DNA of 64,000 nt from Streptomyces sp. NBS 14/10. Lineage in GTDB: Bacteria > Actinomycetota > Actinomycetes > Streptomycetales > Streptomycetaceae. Positions within the stretch are counted from its first letter, which is position 1. The number at the start of each line of letters is the position of its first letter. Shown in pieces: positions 54,490 through 63,627 of this stretch. The translations under genes and the position numbers were made by a program. The notes under the pieces are model-generated. The model did no database searches, was not told the origin of the DNA, and saw nothing but the letters and a program-made list of their open reading frames with translations. The stretch spans positions 133,906-197,905 of the forward strand of contig NZ_NCSM01000057.1 of NCBI RefSeq assembly GCF_002224125.1. Reading direction: 5' to 3'.

Positions 54490-55412
54490 CGGCCCCTGAC
54501 ACCTCCGCCTCGGTCGTACGGCTCGACGGACCCTGGACCCATCGGGACGTCGCGGCCAACGGCGCGCGCTTCCATATCGCCGAGCTGGGTGACGGCCCGC
54601 TGGTCCTGCTGCTGCACGGCTTTCCGCAGTTCTGGTGGGCCTGGCGGCACCAGCTGACCGCCCTGGCCGAGGCCGGCTTCCGGGCGGTGGCGATGGATCT
54701 GCGCGGGGTGGGCGGCAGCGACCGTACGCCCCGGGGCTACGACCCGGCCAACCTCGCCCTCGACATCACCGGGGTGGTCCGCTCGCTCGGCGAGCCCGAC
54801 GCCGCACTCGTCGGCCATGACCTGGGCGGATACCTCGCCTGGACGGCCGCGGTGATGCGGCCGAAGCTGGTCCGGCGGCTCGCGGTGGCCTCGATGCCGC
54901 ATCCGCGGCGCTGGCGCTCGGCCATGCTCCGGGACGTCAAGCAGAGCGCGGCCAGCTCTTACGTATGGGGCTTCCAGCGGCCCTGGCTGCCCGAGCGGCA
55001 GCTGACCGCGGACGACGGGGCGCTGGTGGGGCGGCTGATCCGGGACTGGTCGGGGCCGCGGCTGCCCGAGGACCAGGCCGTGGAGATCTACCGGCGGGCG
55101 ATGACCATCCCGTCGACGGCACACTGCTCGATCGAGCCGTACCGTTGGATGGTGCGGTCGCTGGCGCGGCCGGACGGTTTCCAGTTCAACCGGCGGATGC
55201 GGCGGCCGGTGCGGGTGCCCACGCTGCATCTGCACGGGTCACTCGACCCGGTGATGCGCACCCGCAGCGCGGCGGGTTCCGGGGAGTACGTGGAGGCGCC
55301 CTACCGCTGGCGGCTCTTCGACGGCCTCGGGCACTTCCCGCACGAGGAGGATCCGGTCGCCTTCTCCACCGAGCTGATCAACTGGCTCAAGGATCCCGAG
55401 CCCGACCGCTGA
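54486..55412 (+). CDS. Alpha/beta hydrolase, epoxide-hydrolase type
   Basis: This gene encodes 308 residues. Oxyanion HGFPQFWWAW is followed by the nucleophile Asp in VGHDLGGYLAW (Asp instead of Ser marks epoxide or haloalkane hydrolases). Tyr residues of the lid (SSYVWGF, EPYRWMV) could protonate the epoxide. The acid is in HGSLDPVM and the His is in LGHFPHEED. It opens epoxides to diols, with substrate unknown. The gene is coupled to the holin-like gene by ATGA. Confidence 0.87.
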   Translation: MTAPDTSASVVRLDGPWTHRDVAANGARFHIAELGDGPLVLLLHGFPQFWWAWRHQLTALAEAGFRAVAMDLRGVGGSDRTPRGYDPANLALDITGVVRSLGEPDAALVGHDLGGYLAWTAAVMRPKLVRRLAVASMPHPRRWRSAMLRDVKQSAASSYVWGFQRPWLPERQLTADDGALVGRLIRDWSGPRLPEDQAVEIYRRAMTIPSTAHCSIEPYRWMVRSLARPDGFQFNRRMRRPVRVPTLHLHGSLDPVMRTRSAAGSGEYVEAPYRWRLFDGLGHFPHEEDPVAFSTELINWLKDPEPDR

Positions 55413-55585
55413 GGCCGTAGACCGCCCGTTCCGCGTACAAGCCGCCGACTCGGTGTCCGCATGCTGTCCGCTGTGAGCACGCTGAGCGAACACCTGTTTC
55501 TCGAACGGCCACTTGCCTGGAGCATAGGCCAATTGCCGCAGCCAGGGGCGATTACGGACCTTGGGCCCCGGGCAGAGACCCAGGT

Positions 55586-55792
55586 ATGGGCTGGACGCAC
55601 GACTACCGTGACGCACCAAGCGACCGCGGCTCCGAAGCCGCCGCTGCTGCCAATACCGCGCTGAGCGTTTCCGACCGGGGCGGTCCCGGGCCTTCCGTAG
55701 GCCATGACCCCGATATGGGGATCCCGCGCATCATCCGCCGCAGGGCCCGCTGGGTCTCGGCTCGGCTGCGCCATCCACGCGGCCGTCAATAG
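55586..55792 (+). CDS. Possible small basic protein
   Basis: This is a 68-residue frame with a weak ribosome site (CCAGG before ATG) and about two thirds GC at third positions. The end (GIPRIIRRRARWVSARLRHPRGRQ) is strongly basic, as in nucleic-acid or membrane-surface binders. It lies alone in a 509-bp gap and its stop is inside the first copy of a 13-bp repeat. I do not recognise it and the coding call is uncertain. Confidence 0.3.
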   Translation: MGWTHDYRDAPSDRGSEAAAAANTALSVSDRGGPGPSVGHDPDMGIPRIIRRRARWVSARLRHPRGRQ

Positions 55793-55841
55793 CGGCCGTC
55801 AGTAGCGGCCGTCAGTAGCGGCCGTCAGTAGCGGCCGTTCG
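55790..55841. repeat. 13-bp tandem repeat at the stop of the small ORF
   Basis: TAGCGGCCGTCAG is repeated three times exactly (55790, 55803, 55816) with a fourth partial copy at 55829. The first TAG is the stop codon of the 68-codon frame. Confidence 0.92.
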
Positions 55842-55868
55842 CACAGCGCGGCATAACACGAACACGCA

Positions 55869-55898
55869 CTGTGGCCGCGAGGCTTCTCGCGGCCACAG
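55869..55898. terminator. Perfect 13-bp hairpin upstream of marP-like stop
   Basis: CTGTGGCCGCGAG/CTCGCGGCCACAG with a GCTT tetraloop lies 23 bp beyond the stop of the minus-strand protease. It is probably the terminator for that gene and may work in both directions. Confidence 0.85.
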
Positions 55899-55921
55899 GG
55901 GAACGATCGGCGGGGTCGGCG

Positions 55922-57121
55922 TTACAGCGCGCAGCCCTTGGTGTCCACCGGGGCCTGTGCCGTACGGCCCTGCTGGGCGTCCTGGCGCACCTCGTCCGCG
56001 GTCAGCGCGTACCCGGTGTCCGCGTTGTCGAGGGACTTGGCGAAGACCACGCCGTACACCCGGCCCTGCGGGGTGAGCAGCGGGCCGCCGGAGTTGCCCT
56101 GCCGCACGGTCGCGAACAGTGAGTAGACATCGCGGTGCACCGTGCCGTTGTGGTAGATGTCCGGGCCCTTGGCCTCGATACGGTCGCGGACGCGCGCCGC
56201 GCGCACGTCGAACGCGCCGTTCTCGGGGAATCCGGCGACGATCGCGCCGTCGCCGCTGCGCGCGTCGCCTTCGGCGAACTTGAGCGCGGGCGCGTCCAAC
56301 GAGGGCACGTCCAGGACGGCGATATCGCGCTTCCAGTCGTAGAGCACGACCCTCGCCTCGTAGAGCCGACCCTCGCCGCCTATCTGCACGGTCGGGTGGT
56401 CGACCCCGCCGACGACATGGGCGTTGGTCATCACCCGATGCCGCGCGAAGACGAAACCGGAGCCCTCAAGGACCTTGCCGCAGCTGGGGGCGGTGCCGAC
56501 GACCTTGACGATGCTCTGCTTGGCGTTGGTGGCCACCGGGCTCGAGGCGAGCGCCGGGTCCGGCGCCGGTACGGAGGTGATGGGCTCGTTCGAGAAGGGC
56601 GAGAAGACCTGCGGGAAGCCGTTCTGCGCGAGCACCGAGCGGAAGTCGGAGAACCAGGTGGTCGCCTCGTCCGGGACCACCCGGGAGACCCCGAACAGCA
56701 CCTTGGAGTTATTGACCTCCTTGCTCACGGTGGGCAGCGAGGAGCCCGCCAGGTAGTACCCGATCAGCCAGGCGACCAGGAGCATCGCCATCACGTTGAC
56801 CAGGGCGCCGCCGGTCGCGTCCAGGGCGCGCGCCGGTGACCAGGTGATGTGACGGCGCAGCTTGTTGCCCAGGTGGGTGGTGGCGGCCTGGCCGACCGAG
56901 GCGAACACGATCACCAGCACGACCGCCATGACCGCGCCGAAGGTGCCCGGGGACGCCTGATCGGTGGTGCCGTCCCAGATCACCGGCAGCAGGTAGACCG
57001 CGGCGAGGCCACCACCGATGAAGCCGATCACCGACAGAACGCCGACGACGAAGCCCTGGCGGTAACCGACGACCGCGAACCACACGGCGGCGAGCAGCAG
57101 CAGGATGTCCAGCACATTCAC
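55922..57121 (-). CDS. Membrane serine protease of MarP type (CvpA + trypsin-like)
   Basis: This gene encodes 399 residues. Residues 1-160 are a CvpA-like domain of four helices (LDILLLLAAVWFAVVGYRQGF...). The periplasmic trypsin-fold protease has catalytic His in VMTNAHVVGG, Asp in KRDIAVLDV and Ser in VRQGNSGGPLL. Cys pairs (APSCGK, KGCAL) may form the regulatory disulfide known in MarP (Rv3671c), which protects M. tuberculosis against acid and oxidants. The role in Streptomyces is probably envelope stress (inference). It is the last gene of the minus-strand run nth-nudL-marP. Confidence 0.9.
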   Translation of the reverse strand: MNVLDILLLLAAVWFAVVGYRQGFVVGVLSVIGFIGGGLAAVYLLPVIWDGTTDQASPGTFGAVMAVVLVIVFASVGQAATTHLGNKLRRHITWSPARALDATGGALVNVMAMLLVAWLIGYYLAGSSLPTVSKEVNNSKVLFGVSRVVPDEATTWFSDFRSVLAQNGFPQVFSPFSNEPITSVPAPDPALASSPVATNAKQSIVKVVGTAPSCGKVLEGSGFVFARHRVMTNAHVVGGVDHPTVQIGGEGRLYEARVVLYDWKRDIAVLDVPSLDAPALKFAEGDARSGDGAIVAGFPENGAFDVRAARVRDRIEAKGPDIYHNGTVHRDVYSLFATVRQGNSGGPLLTPQGRVYGVVFAKSLDNADTGYALTADEVRQDAQQGRTAQAPVDTKGCAL

Positions 57122-57133
57122 CGGGACACCGTC

Positions 57134-57823
57134 TCATGCACGCCAGTCGAGCGGGACGCGGTTGTCACGGTTCCAAGGTCTTTCCCAGCCCGCGAAGTGC
57201 AAGATCCGGTCAATCACTCCGGCCGTGAATCCCCAGACCAAAGCCCCTTCGACGAGGAAGCAGGGGCCGGTGTGACCGCTCGGGTGGACGGTGGTCGCCC
57301 GATGCGCCGGATCCGTGAGATCCGCCACGGGCACGGTGAAGACCCGGGCCGTCTCGGCGGGGTCGACGGGCCGGATCGGGCTGGGTTTGCGCCACCAGCC
57401 GAGCACCGGGGTCACCACGAAGCCGCTCACCGGGATGTAGAGCCGCGGCAGCACCGCGAAGAGCTGCACCCCGGCCGGGTCCAGGCCCGTCTCCTCCTCG
57501 GCCTCGCGCAGCGCCGCGCGCACCGGGCCGGCCCCTTCCGGATCGCCGTCCTCCGGGTCGAGCGCGCCCCCGGGGAAGGACGGCTGGCCCGCATGCGAGC
57601 GCAGCGAGCTCGCACGCTCCAGAAGCAGCAGCTCAGGCCCGCGCTCGCCCTCCCCGAACAGCACCAGGACGGCGGAGGGGCGGCCGCCGCCCCGCGCGGG
57701 CGGCAGAAACCGGCTCAGCTGCCGGGCCTCCACCGTCTCCGCGGCGCGGGCCACGGGCATCAGCCATTCGGGCAGCCCATCACTGGTCACACCGGCCATA
57801 CCGCCGCCGTACGTGCTCGTCAC
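57134..57823 (-). CDS. Nudix hydrolase, CoA pyrophosphatase type
   Basis: This gene encodes 229 residues. The extended NudL-type Nudix box reads [20 protein letters not shown] followed by [15 protein letters not shown]. Upstream [11 protein letters not shown] matches the CoA-specific signature seen in this subfamily. It hydrolyses CoA or related diphosphates to 4'-phosphopantetheine and 3',5'-ADP. GTG 57823 overlaps the nth stop (GTGA). There is a 12-bp gap to the protease gene. Confidence 0.88.
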   Translation of the reverse strand: MTSTYGGGMAGVTSDGLPEWLMPVARAAETVEARQLSRFLPPARGGGRPSAVLVLFGEGERGPELLLLERASSLRSHAGQPSFPGGALDPEDGDPEGAGPVRAALREAEEETGLDPAGVQLFAVLPRLYIPVSGFVVTPVLGWWRKPSPIRPVDPAETARVFTVPVADLTDPAHRATTVHPSGHTGPCFLVEGALVWGFTAGVIDRILHFAGWERPWNRDNRVPLDWRA

Positions 57824-58881
57824 TCGGCGGCCTCCACGGGAGCGGCGGATCCGGCCGACCCCAGGGATCCGGCCGACCCCAGGGAAGTGGCCGCCTCCAG
57901 AGGAGCGGCGGCTTCCAGGGAGGCGGTGGCCCCCAGAGGGGCGGCGGCCCGGCCCGGATAGTCGGTCGGCGGGCGCAGCCGCTGCCCCGGCTGACCGCCC
58001 AGCTCGTACTTCAGCAGCTTCTTCGCCTTGTCCGGATCCGTCTCCCCCTCCCCGTACGACGGGCACAGCGGGGCGATCGGACAGGCGCCGCAGGCGGGCT
58101 TGCGGGCGTGGCAGACGCGGCGGCCGTGGAAGATGATCCGGTGCGAGAGCATCGTCCACTCGCTCTTCGGGAAGAGCGCGGCGATCTCCGCCTCGACCTT
58201 CTCCGGATCCTCCTGACCGGTCCACTTCCAGCGCCGCACCAGCCGGCCGAAGTGAGTGTCCACGGTCAGCCCCGGCACCCCGAAGGCGTTTCCGAGGACC
58301 ACATTGGCCGTCTTGCGCCCGACGCCCGGCAGCGTCACCAGGTCCTCCAGGCGGCCCGGCACCTCGCCGCCGAAGCGGTCCCGCAGCGCGGCGGACAGCC
58401 CCAGCAGGGACTTCGCCTTGGCCCGGAAGAAGCCCGTCGGCCGGATCAGCTGCTCCAGGGCCTCGGGGTCGGCGGCGGCCATGTCCTCGGGCGTCGGATA
58501 GGCGGCGAACAGGGCGGGGGTGGTCTGGTTGACCCGCAGGTCGGTGGTCTGGGCGGACAGGACCGTGGCGACCAGCAGCTGGAAGGGGTTCTCGAAGTCC
58601 AGCTCGGGGTGCGCGTACGGATACATGTCGGCGAGCTCGCGGTTGATCCGGCGGGCCCGGCGGACGAGCGCGAGCCGGGATTCGGGGCGGGCGGCGGCCT
58701 TACGGGGTCTGGCGGCGTCGGCGGGTTTGGCAGCCTTGGCGGCACTGCCGGTTTCTGCTGATTTAGCTTCTTTAGCTGTCTTGGCGGCTTTTGTCCGCTT
58801 GATTGTTTTGTGTGGATTTGCCGTTTCCGCTGACTCAGTCGACCCTTGTTCGCCCACAGCGGAATTACGAGGTGCGCTCAC
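57820..58881 (-). CDS. nth: Endonuclease III
   Basis: This is a 353-residue bifunctional DNA glycosylase/AP lyase for oxidised pyrimidines. The helix-hairpin-helix is [15 protein letters not shown] (catalytic Lys), and the catalytic Asp is in TVDTHFGR. The 4Fe-4S cluster Cys follow C-x6-C-x2-C-x5-C ([17 protein letters not shown]). An Ala/Lys-rich N-terminal extension of about 80 residues and a C-terminal low-complexity tail ([18 protein letters not shown]) are not part of the enzyme core. The start is either GTG 58881, chosen for AAGGGGG upstream, or GTG 58926. Confidence 0.93.
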   Translation of the reverse strand: MSAPRNSAVGEQGSTESAETANPHKTIKRTKAAKTAKEAKSAETGSAAKAAKPADAARPRKAAARPESRLALVRRARRINRELADMYPYAHPELDFENPFQLLVATVLSAQTTDLRVNQTTPALFAAYPTPEDMAAADPEALEQLIRPTGFFRAKAKSLLGLSAALRDRFGGEVPGRLEDLVTLPGVGRKTANVVLGNAFGVPGLTVDTHFGRLVRRWKWTGQEDPEKVEAEIAALFPKSEWTMLSHRIIFHGRRVCHARKPACGACPIAPLCPSYGEGETDPDKAKKLLKYELGGQPGQRLRPPTDYPGRAAAPLGATASLEAAAPLEAATSLGSAGSLGSAGSAAPVEAAE

Positions 58882-59028
58882 CCGTCCGGCCCCCTTGCCC
58901 CGTGCTTTCACCGGCCTATTGGACACCCAGCCAGCCTAAGCCCCGGCACTGACATACGCTCCGACCACAGGAAAGAGCCGCTCAATCGGACCCCTGCCGT
59001 ACAGTGCCGCAGGCAGGTGCGTCAAACT

Positions 59029-59044
59029 TGTGATTGATCGCACT
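59029..59044 (+). promoter_or_regulatory. Possible Crp-type operator upstream of crp
   Basis: TGTGA-TTGATC-GCACT resembles the Crp consensus TGTGA-N6-TCACA: the left half is perfect and the right half matches at three of five bases. It is 62 bp before the Crp start codon and may serve for autoregulation. Confidence 0.4.
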
Positions 59045-59105
59045 GTTTTACCGTCCGGCATCATGGGGACGACGGTCCCCTGTGCATGTCGACAAGGAGA
59101 GTCTC

Positions 59106-59780
59106 GTGGACGACGTTCTGCGGCGCGCCCCGCTTTTCGCGGCGCTCGATGACGAGCAGGCCGCTGAGCTGCGCGCCTCCATGGGAGAGGTCACCCTCGC
59201 GCGAGGTGATGCCCTCTTCCACGAAGGGGACCCGGGCGACCGCCTGTACGTGGTCACCGAAGGCAAAGTGAAGCTCCACCGCACCTCTCCCGACGGCCGC
59301 GAGAACATGCTGGCCGTGCTCGGGCCCGGCGAGCTGATCGGCGAGCTGTCGCTCTTCGACCCCGGCCCGCGTACCGCCACCGCCACCGCCCTCACCGAGG
59401 TCAAGCTGCTCGGCCTCGGCCACGGCGACCTGCAGCCGTGGCTGAACGCCCGGCCCGAGGTCGCCACGGCGCTGCTGCGCGCGGTCGCCCGGCGCCTGCG
59501 CAGGACCAACGACCAGATGTCCGACCTGGTCTTCTCGGATGTCCCCGGGCGTGTCGCCCGCGCGCTCCTCGACCTCTCGCGCCGCTTCGGCGTGCAGTCG
59601 GAGGAGGGCATCCACGTCGTCCACGACCTCACGCAGGAAGAGCTGGCCCAGCTGGTCGGCGCCTCGCGTGAGACGGTCAACAAGGCGCTCGCCGACTTCG
59701 CGGGCCGCGGCTGGCTGCGGCTGGAGGCGCGCGCGGTGATCCTGCTGGACGTCGAGCGGCTCGCCAAGCGGTCCCGCTGA
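59106..59780 (+). CDS. crp: Crp/Fnr-family transcription regulator Crp
   Basis: This gene encodes 224 residues. The cyclic-nucleotide-binding domain (FHEGDPGDRLYVVTEGKVKL, then GELIGELSLFDPGPRTATA) is followed by the long C-helix and a Crp-type helix-turn-helix (DLTQEELAQLVGASRETVNKALADF). It is nearly identical to Streptomyces Crp as I remember it. There, Crp controls spore germination and antibiotic genes. GTG 59106 follows AAGGAGAG; the longer frame to 59034 is non-homologous. Confidence 0.95.
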   Translation: MDDVLRRAPLFAALDDEQAAELRASMGEVTLARGDALFHEGDPGDRLYVVTEGKVKLHRTSPDGRENMLAVLGPGELIGELSLFDPGPRTATATALTEVKLLGLGHGDLQPWLNARPEVATALLRAVARRLRRTNDQMSDLVFSDVPGRVARALLDLSRRFGVQSEEGIHVVHDLTQEELAQLVGASRETVNKALADFAGRGWLRLEARAVILLDVERLAKRSR

Positions 59781-59787
59781 CGCGTTA

Positions 59788-59838
59788 CGAGGAGGGCCCT
59801 CGTCGGCTGCGACTGCCGCCCGGCGAGGGCCCTCCTCG
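59788..59838. terminator. Crp terminator hairpin
   Basis: The 15-base arms CGAGGAGGGCCCTCG and CGAGGGCCCTCCTCG lie 7 bp after the crp stop. They are separated by 21 bases, and the end is followed by CGTATTT. It is a strong intrinsic terminator candidate between convergent genes. Confidence 0.8.
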
Positions 59839-59908
59839 CCCTCCTCGTATTTCCGCGCGTGGCGCGCCAAACGCCCAGCAAAAGGCACGGGGCACCAGGC
59901 ACCCAGCT

Positions 59909-60739
59909 TCAGATCAGGCCGTGCTCGCCCAGATACTCCAGCTGGGCGCGGACCGACAGCTCCGCCGCCGGCCACAGCGACCGGTCCACATCCGCGTACA
60001 CATGCGCCACGACCTCCGAGGGCGTGCGGTAGCCGCTCTCCACGGCCGTCTCCACCTGCGCCAGCCGGTTGGCCCGGTGCGCGAGGTAGTACTCCACCGC
60101 GCCGCGCGCGTCGTTCAGCACCGGCCCGTGCCCCGGGAGCACGGTGCTCACCCCGTCGTCCACCGTCAGCGAGCGCAGCCGCCGCAGCGAGTCCAGATAG
60201 TCGCCGAGCCGCCCGTCCGGATGCGCCACCACCGTCGTACCGCGCCCCAGCACCGTGTCACCGGTCAGGACCGCGGCGTCCGCCGGGAGGTGGAAGGAGA
60301 GCGAGTCGGCCGTGTGGCCGGGCGTGGGCACCACCCGCAGCTCCAGCCCGCCGGTGGTTATGACGTCGCCGGCCCCCAGCCCCTCCTCCCCCAGCCGCAG
60401 CGCCGGGTCCAGGGCCCGTACGCGCGTACGCGTCAGCTCGGCGAAGCGCGCCGCGCCCTCCGCGTGGTCCGGGTGGCCGTGGGTGAGCAGCGTCAGCGCG
60501 ACCCGCTTGCCCGCCTGCTCCGCCGTGGCCAGGACGTCCTTGAGGTGGGCGTCGTCGAGCGGGCCCGGGTCGATGACGACGGCCAGGTCGGAGTCCGGCT
60601 CGGAGACGATCCAGGTGTTGGTGCCGTCGAGCGTCATCGGGGAGGGGTTCGGCGCGAGGACGCACACCGCCCGATCGGTGGCCGGGCCGCCGATGGCACC
60701 GCCTCGCGGCTGGCCGGGCAAGGATGCCGCGTACGTCAT
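59909..60739 (-). CDS. Metallo-beta-lactamase-fold hydrolase
   Basis: This gene encodes 276 residues. The metal-binding HxHxDH is in LLTHGHPDHAEGAARF, with VPTPGHTADSLSF and GDTVLGRGTTVV for the other ligands and a late His in VLPGHGPV. It resembles LACTB2/RNase Z-type or glyoxalase-II-like enzymes. The substrate is unknown. It overlaps the upstream Nudix gene by one base (TGATG), so the two are co-expressed. Confidence 0.88.
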   Translation of the reverse strand: MTYAASLPGQPRGGAIGGPATDRAVCVLAPNPSPMTLDGTNTWIVSEPDSDLAVVIDPGPLDDAHLKDVLATAEQAGKRVALTLLTHGHPDHAEGAARFAELTRTRVRALDPALRLGEEGLGAGDVITTGGLELRVVPTPGHTADSLSFHLPADAAVLTGDTVLGRGTTVVAHPDGRLGDYLDSLRRLRSLTVDDGVSTVLPGHGPVLNDARGAVEYYLAHRANRLAQVETAVESGYRTPSEVVAHVYADVDRSLWPAAELSVRAQLEYLGEHGLI

Positions 60740-61632
60740 CAGGTCGCTCCCCCCATGGGTCCGGGTCCCGTGGGAATGTGCTTGGTGAACTCGTCGTGCC
60801 CCGGCCAGCTCAGTACGACCTGGCCCTCCTCCAGCCGCGCCCGCGCCAGTACGGGCGTGAGGTCCCGGTCCGGGGCCGCCGCCAGGACGTCCGCGACCGC
60901 GCCGTACGGCTCCAGATCGCGCAGGGTCGCGATGGTCGGCGGCATCATCAGCAGCTCGCCCCGGTCGTACCCCGCGGCCGCCTCGGCGGGCCGGATCCAG
61001 ACGGTGTGGTCCGCCTCGGTCGAGGCGTTACGGGTGCGCTGGCCGTGCGGCATGGCGGCCACGAAGAACCAGGTGTCGTAGCGGCGCGGCTCGAACTCCG
61101 GGGTGATCCAGCGGGCCCAGCACCCGAGCAGGTCCGAACGGAGCACGAGCCCGCGGCGGTCCAGGAAATCGGCGAACGACAGCTCCCGGGCGACCAGCGC
61201 CGCGCGGTCCGCGTCCCACTCCTCGCCCGTCGTATCCCGGACGACCGTATGCGGCGTCGGGCCCGCGAGCAGCACGCCCGCCTCCTCGAAGGTCTCCCGG
61301 ACCGCCGCGCACACGATGGCCTGGGCCGCCGTCCCGTCGTCGGCCGAGAGGCCCAGCCGCCGCGCCCACTCCCGGCGCGAGGGCCCGGCCCAGGCCACCC
61401 CGCGCTCGTCGCGCGGGTCCACCGAGCCGCCCGGATACGCGTACGCCCCGGCGGCGAAGGCCATGGAGGTCCGTCTGCGCAGCATGTGCACGGCGGGGCC
61501 CTCGGCCCCGTCGCGCAGCAGCAGCACGGTGGCCGCCCGGCGCGGGGTCACCGGGGTGAGCTCGCCGGCCGCCAGCCGCCGGATGCGCTCCGGCCAGTCG
61601 GGCGGATACCACTGACCATTCGTAGTGGACAT
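60739..61632 (-). CDS. Nudix hydrolase
   Basis: This gene encodes 297 residues. The Nudix region is divergent: AYAYPGGSVDPRDERG is followed after a long insert by AAVRETFEEAGVLLAG, the catalytic REXXEE core. This spaced arrangement is typical of the ACOX/NUDT19-like group, which cleave CoA derivatives or similar diphosphates. It is coupled to the metallo-hydrolase gene, as in other Streptomyces. Confidence 0.85.
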   Translation of the reverse strand: MSTTNGQWYPPDWPERIRRLAAGELTPVTPRRAATVLLLRDGAEGPAVHMLRRRTSMAFAAGAYAYPGGSVDPRDERGVAWAGPSRREWARRLGLSADDGTAAQAIVCAAVRETFEEAGVLLAGPTPHTVVRDTTGEEWDADRAALVARELSFADFLDRRGLVLRSDLLGCWARWITPEFEPRRYDTWFFVAAMPHGQRTRNASTEADHTVWIRPAEAAAGYDRGELLMMPPTIATLRDLEPYGAVADVLAAAPDRDLTPVLARARLEEGQVVLSWPGHDEFTKHIPTGPGPMGGAT

Positions 61633-61690
61633 GGCCGGATGCTATGCGCTGGCGCGCGGATGTTCGAGGGGCCCGGGGGCGGCGCGCCGC

Positions 61691-61774
61691 CTCAGGGCGC
61701 CGTGAAGCCGGCTCAGGGCGCGACGAAGCAGCCTCAGCGCGCGGTGAAGCAGCCTCAGGACGCGGTGAAACGAA
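61691..61774. repeat. Four 21-bp repeats at the 3' end of the ricin-like gene
   Basis: The units start at 61691, 61712, 61733 and 61754, each of the form CTCAGG(C/A)(C/G)CG...GTGAAG. The copy at 61754 codes for the last residues of the minus-strand gene (RFTAS, stop). Each other copy repeats this end including a TGA-containing block, as if the gene's last seven codons were duplicated downstream. Confidence 0.85.
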
Positions 61775-63125
61775 ACGCCTGGTCCGCCCCGCCGGTGCAG
61801 GTGGCCTGAATCGCCTCGGCGCCCTCGGTACGGGGTGACTGGATCCCGATACACAGCCCGCTGTGGACCGGGCGCATCCGGAACCCGCCGCGGGACGGCT
61901 CCAGCCGGAACTTCATGTTGTCGGCGTTTGTGCAGGTGCGCGGGGTGAGCAGGGCGCCCGGCGTAGTCTCGTCGACGGACAGGCAGCCGAGGCCCTTGCC
62001 CGGAGCAGGGTTGTCCCACTGGATCCGATAGACGCCGTCGCCGACCGCGTCCAGCGACACGCGGGGCAGCGGGACATCGGCGCACGGCATCTGGGCGGCG
62101 ACCTCCCGCACCTCGGAGTTGCTGCGTTCCTGGCCCTCGGTGAGGCAGAGGCTGGGGGCCGAGAGGGGATGGATCCGCGTCGGGCCCGCTGCGGGCAGCC
62201 GGGGCTTGGAAGCGGCGCCCGTGGCCGTCGGCTCGGGCTTCGACGAGGAAGCGTCGCGGGTCGGCGATGTGGTCGGGGTGTCGTCGGCGACGGGCTCCTT
62301 GGTGTCCGGCGTCTCCGAGTTGTCCGAGGTATCCGGGGTCTTCGATGTGTCCGAGACGTCCGAAGGCGCGTCGGCGTCCTTGGACGACCCGCCGCCTGAC
62401 GAGCTGGAGCCGGCTCCTGACCGGGCGTCGGGGCCGCCGCCGTCGGAGCCGGAGAACGGCCCGTAAGCCAGCACCAGCACCCCGATGGCGGCGGAAAGAC
62501 CGACCGCGAGCGTGGGCAGATACCGCCTTCTCCACGCCGAGCCGGACGTGGGCTTCTCGGGTCCCGGGCCGGGCGCCTCGCCGGAGGCGAGCACCTCGGT
62601 CACCTCGGCCGGAGGGCCGATCTCGTGGCTCCGCTCGTTCGGGTCGGGCGACGTGCGGCCGCCGGGCCGGGTCTCGGCGGCGTGGGCCGGTACGGGTGCA
62701 GGTACGGGTGCGGGCGTTGGGGCGTGCCCGGCTGTGGCGTCGGCTGCGTCGGGTTCCGGCGTGGCCTCAGAGAGGGCTACGGAGGCACCGTCGGAGGCGG
62801 GCGCGGAGGAGGCGACGGGCTCGTCCGGGGCCGAGGCGGCCCCGGGACCGGCTATGGACAGCCGCCGACGGGCCGCCAGCCATACGGCCACGGTCTCCTC
62901 GTCCCCGCCACACGCCCGTACGAACGCGGTGAGAAGCTGCTCACGGGGCAGGTCGTCCCGGCTGAGCGCGCCCGAGATGGTGGCACGCGGCAGCACATCC
63001 CCGGCGGCCTCCGCGTTCCGCTCCAGCTGGCGGTAGCTCAGATCGGCCCAGCTGCGCAACTGCCGCATCGCGACGACGAACTCGGCCGCAGTACGTGCCG
63101 CCTTCGGGTCAGGCCCCGTCTCCAT
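61755..63125 (-). CDS. HTH-transmembrane-ricin-like beta-trefoil protein
   Basis: This gene encodes 456 residues. Residues 10-85 are an XRE-like helix-turn-helix (RQLRSWADLSYRQLERNAEAAG...RATISGAL). A 110-residue Ala/Pro/Glu linker follows, then one membrane helix at about 207-230 (YLPTLAVGLSAAIGVLVLAYG). The outside part has a Ser/Asp/Thr-rich stalk, then about 130 residues with Cys (SLCLTE, GLGCLSVDE, RTCTNAD, GLCIGI, ATCTGG) and QxW-type segments typical of ricin-B lectin folds. This suggests a membrane-bound carbohydrate sensor or cell-wall anchored regulator. ATG 63125 follows GGAGGGG. Confidence 0.75.
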   Translation of the reverse strand: METGPDPKAARTAAEFVVAMRQLRSWADLSYRQLERNAEAAGDVLPRATISGALSRDDLPREQLLTAFVRACGGDEETVAVWLAARRRLSIAGPGAASAPDEPVASSAPASDGASVALSEATPEPDAADATAGHAPTPAPVPAPVPAHAAETRPGGRTSPDPNERSHEIGPPAEVTEVLASGEAPGPGPEKPTSGSAWRRRYLPTLAVGLSAAIGVLVLAYGPFSGSDGGGPDARSGAGSSSSGGGSSKDADAPSDVSDTSKTPDTSDNSETPDTKEPVADDTPTTSPTRDASSSKPEPTATGAASKPRLPAAGPTRIHPLSAPSLCLTEGQERSNSEVREVAAQMPCADVPLPRVSLDAVGDGVYRIQWDNPAPGKGLGCLSVDETTPGALLTPRTCTNADNMKFRLEPSRGGFRMRPVHSGLCIGIQSPRTEGAEAIQATCTGGADQAFRFTAS

Positions 63126-63627
63126 GACCCCTCCTATGCGTTCAGGCTGTCCAAGCAGCCTAATGCGCATACGAGTTGGCCAGGGCATGTCTACGGACGA
63201 CGTGTTCACGGTGAGGCGTTTCCCCTCGTCTCAGGATCCGATATGGCGGTGGGCGACAACCTGCGAGGGCGGGGCCCGACCGACCGCGTCCGCTCCGTCA
63301 TCACGACCTCCTTCACGGGCCTCGCGATGGGCCCATGAAGGAGCGTTTTCTGTGCCGCGCCGTCCGGCAAGGTCTCCTGACGTCCCGGACAGTCCGGGAC
63401 TGTCCGACCTGGTCAGAGGCGCGCCCTGGACCGCTCAGCCCGCCCCGCGGCCTCCGGGGCAGGCGTCGGAGGGCGGATGTCAGTGGCGGGTGTCACCCTG
63501 ACTGCATACGGACCTACGCGGGCCGGAAATGCGCGGGTCGGAAATCCGACGGAGAAGGAAACGACGGAGAAGAAACGACGGAGCAGGAAAGCGGCCGCCA
63601 AGGGGACCGGTCGGGAAGGGAAGCGCC
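63126..63627. other. Intergenic region (502 bp) without a recognised gene
   Basis: This lies between the divergent ricin-like and VOC genes. An ORF at 63335-63631 has poor codon usage for Streptomyces. Near the end is a degenerate GAAACGACGGAG repeat (63548-63592). Promoters of both genes probably lie here. Confidence 0.45.
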
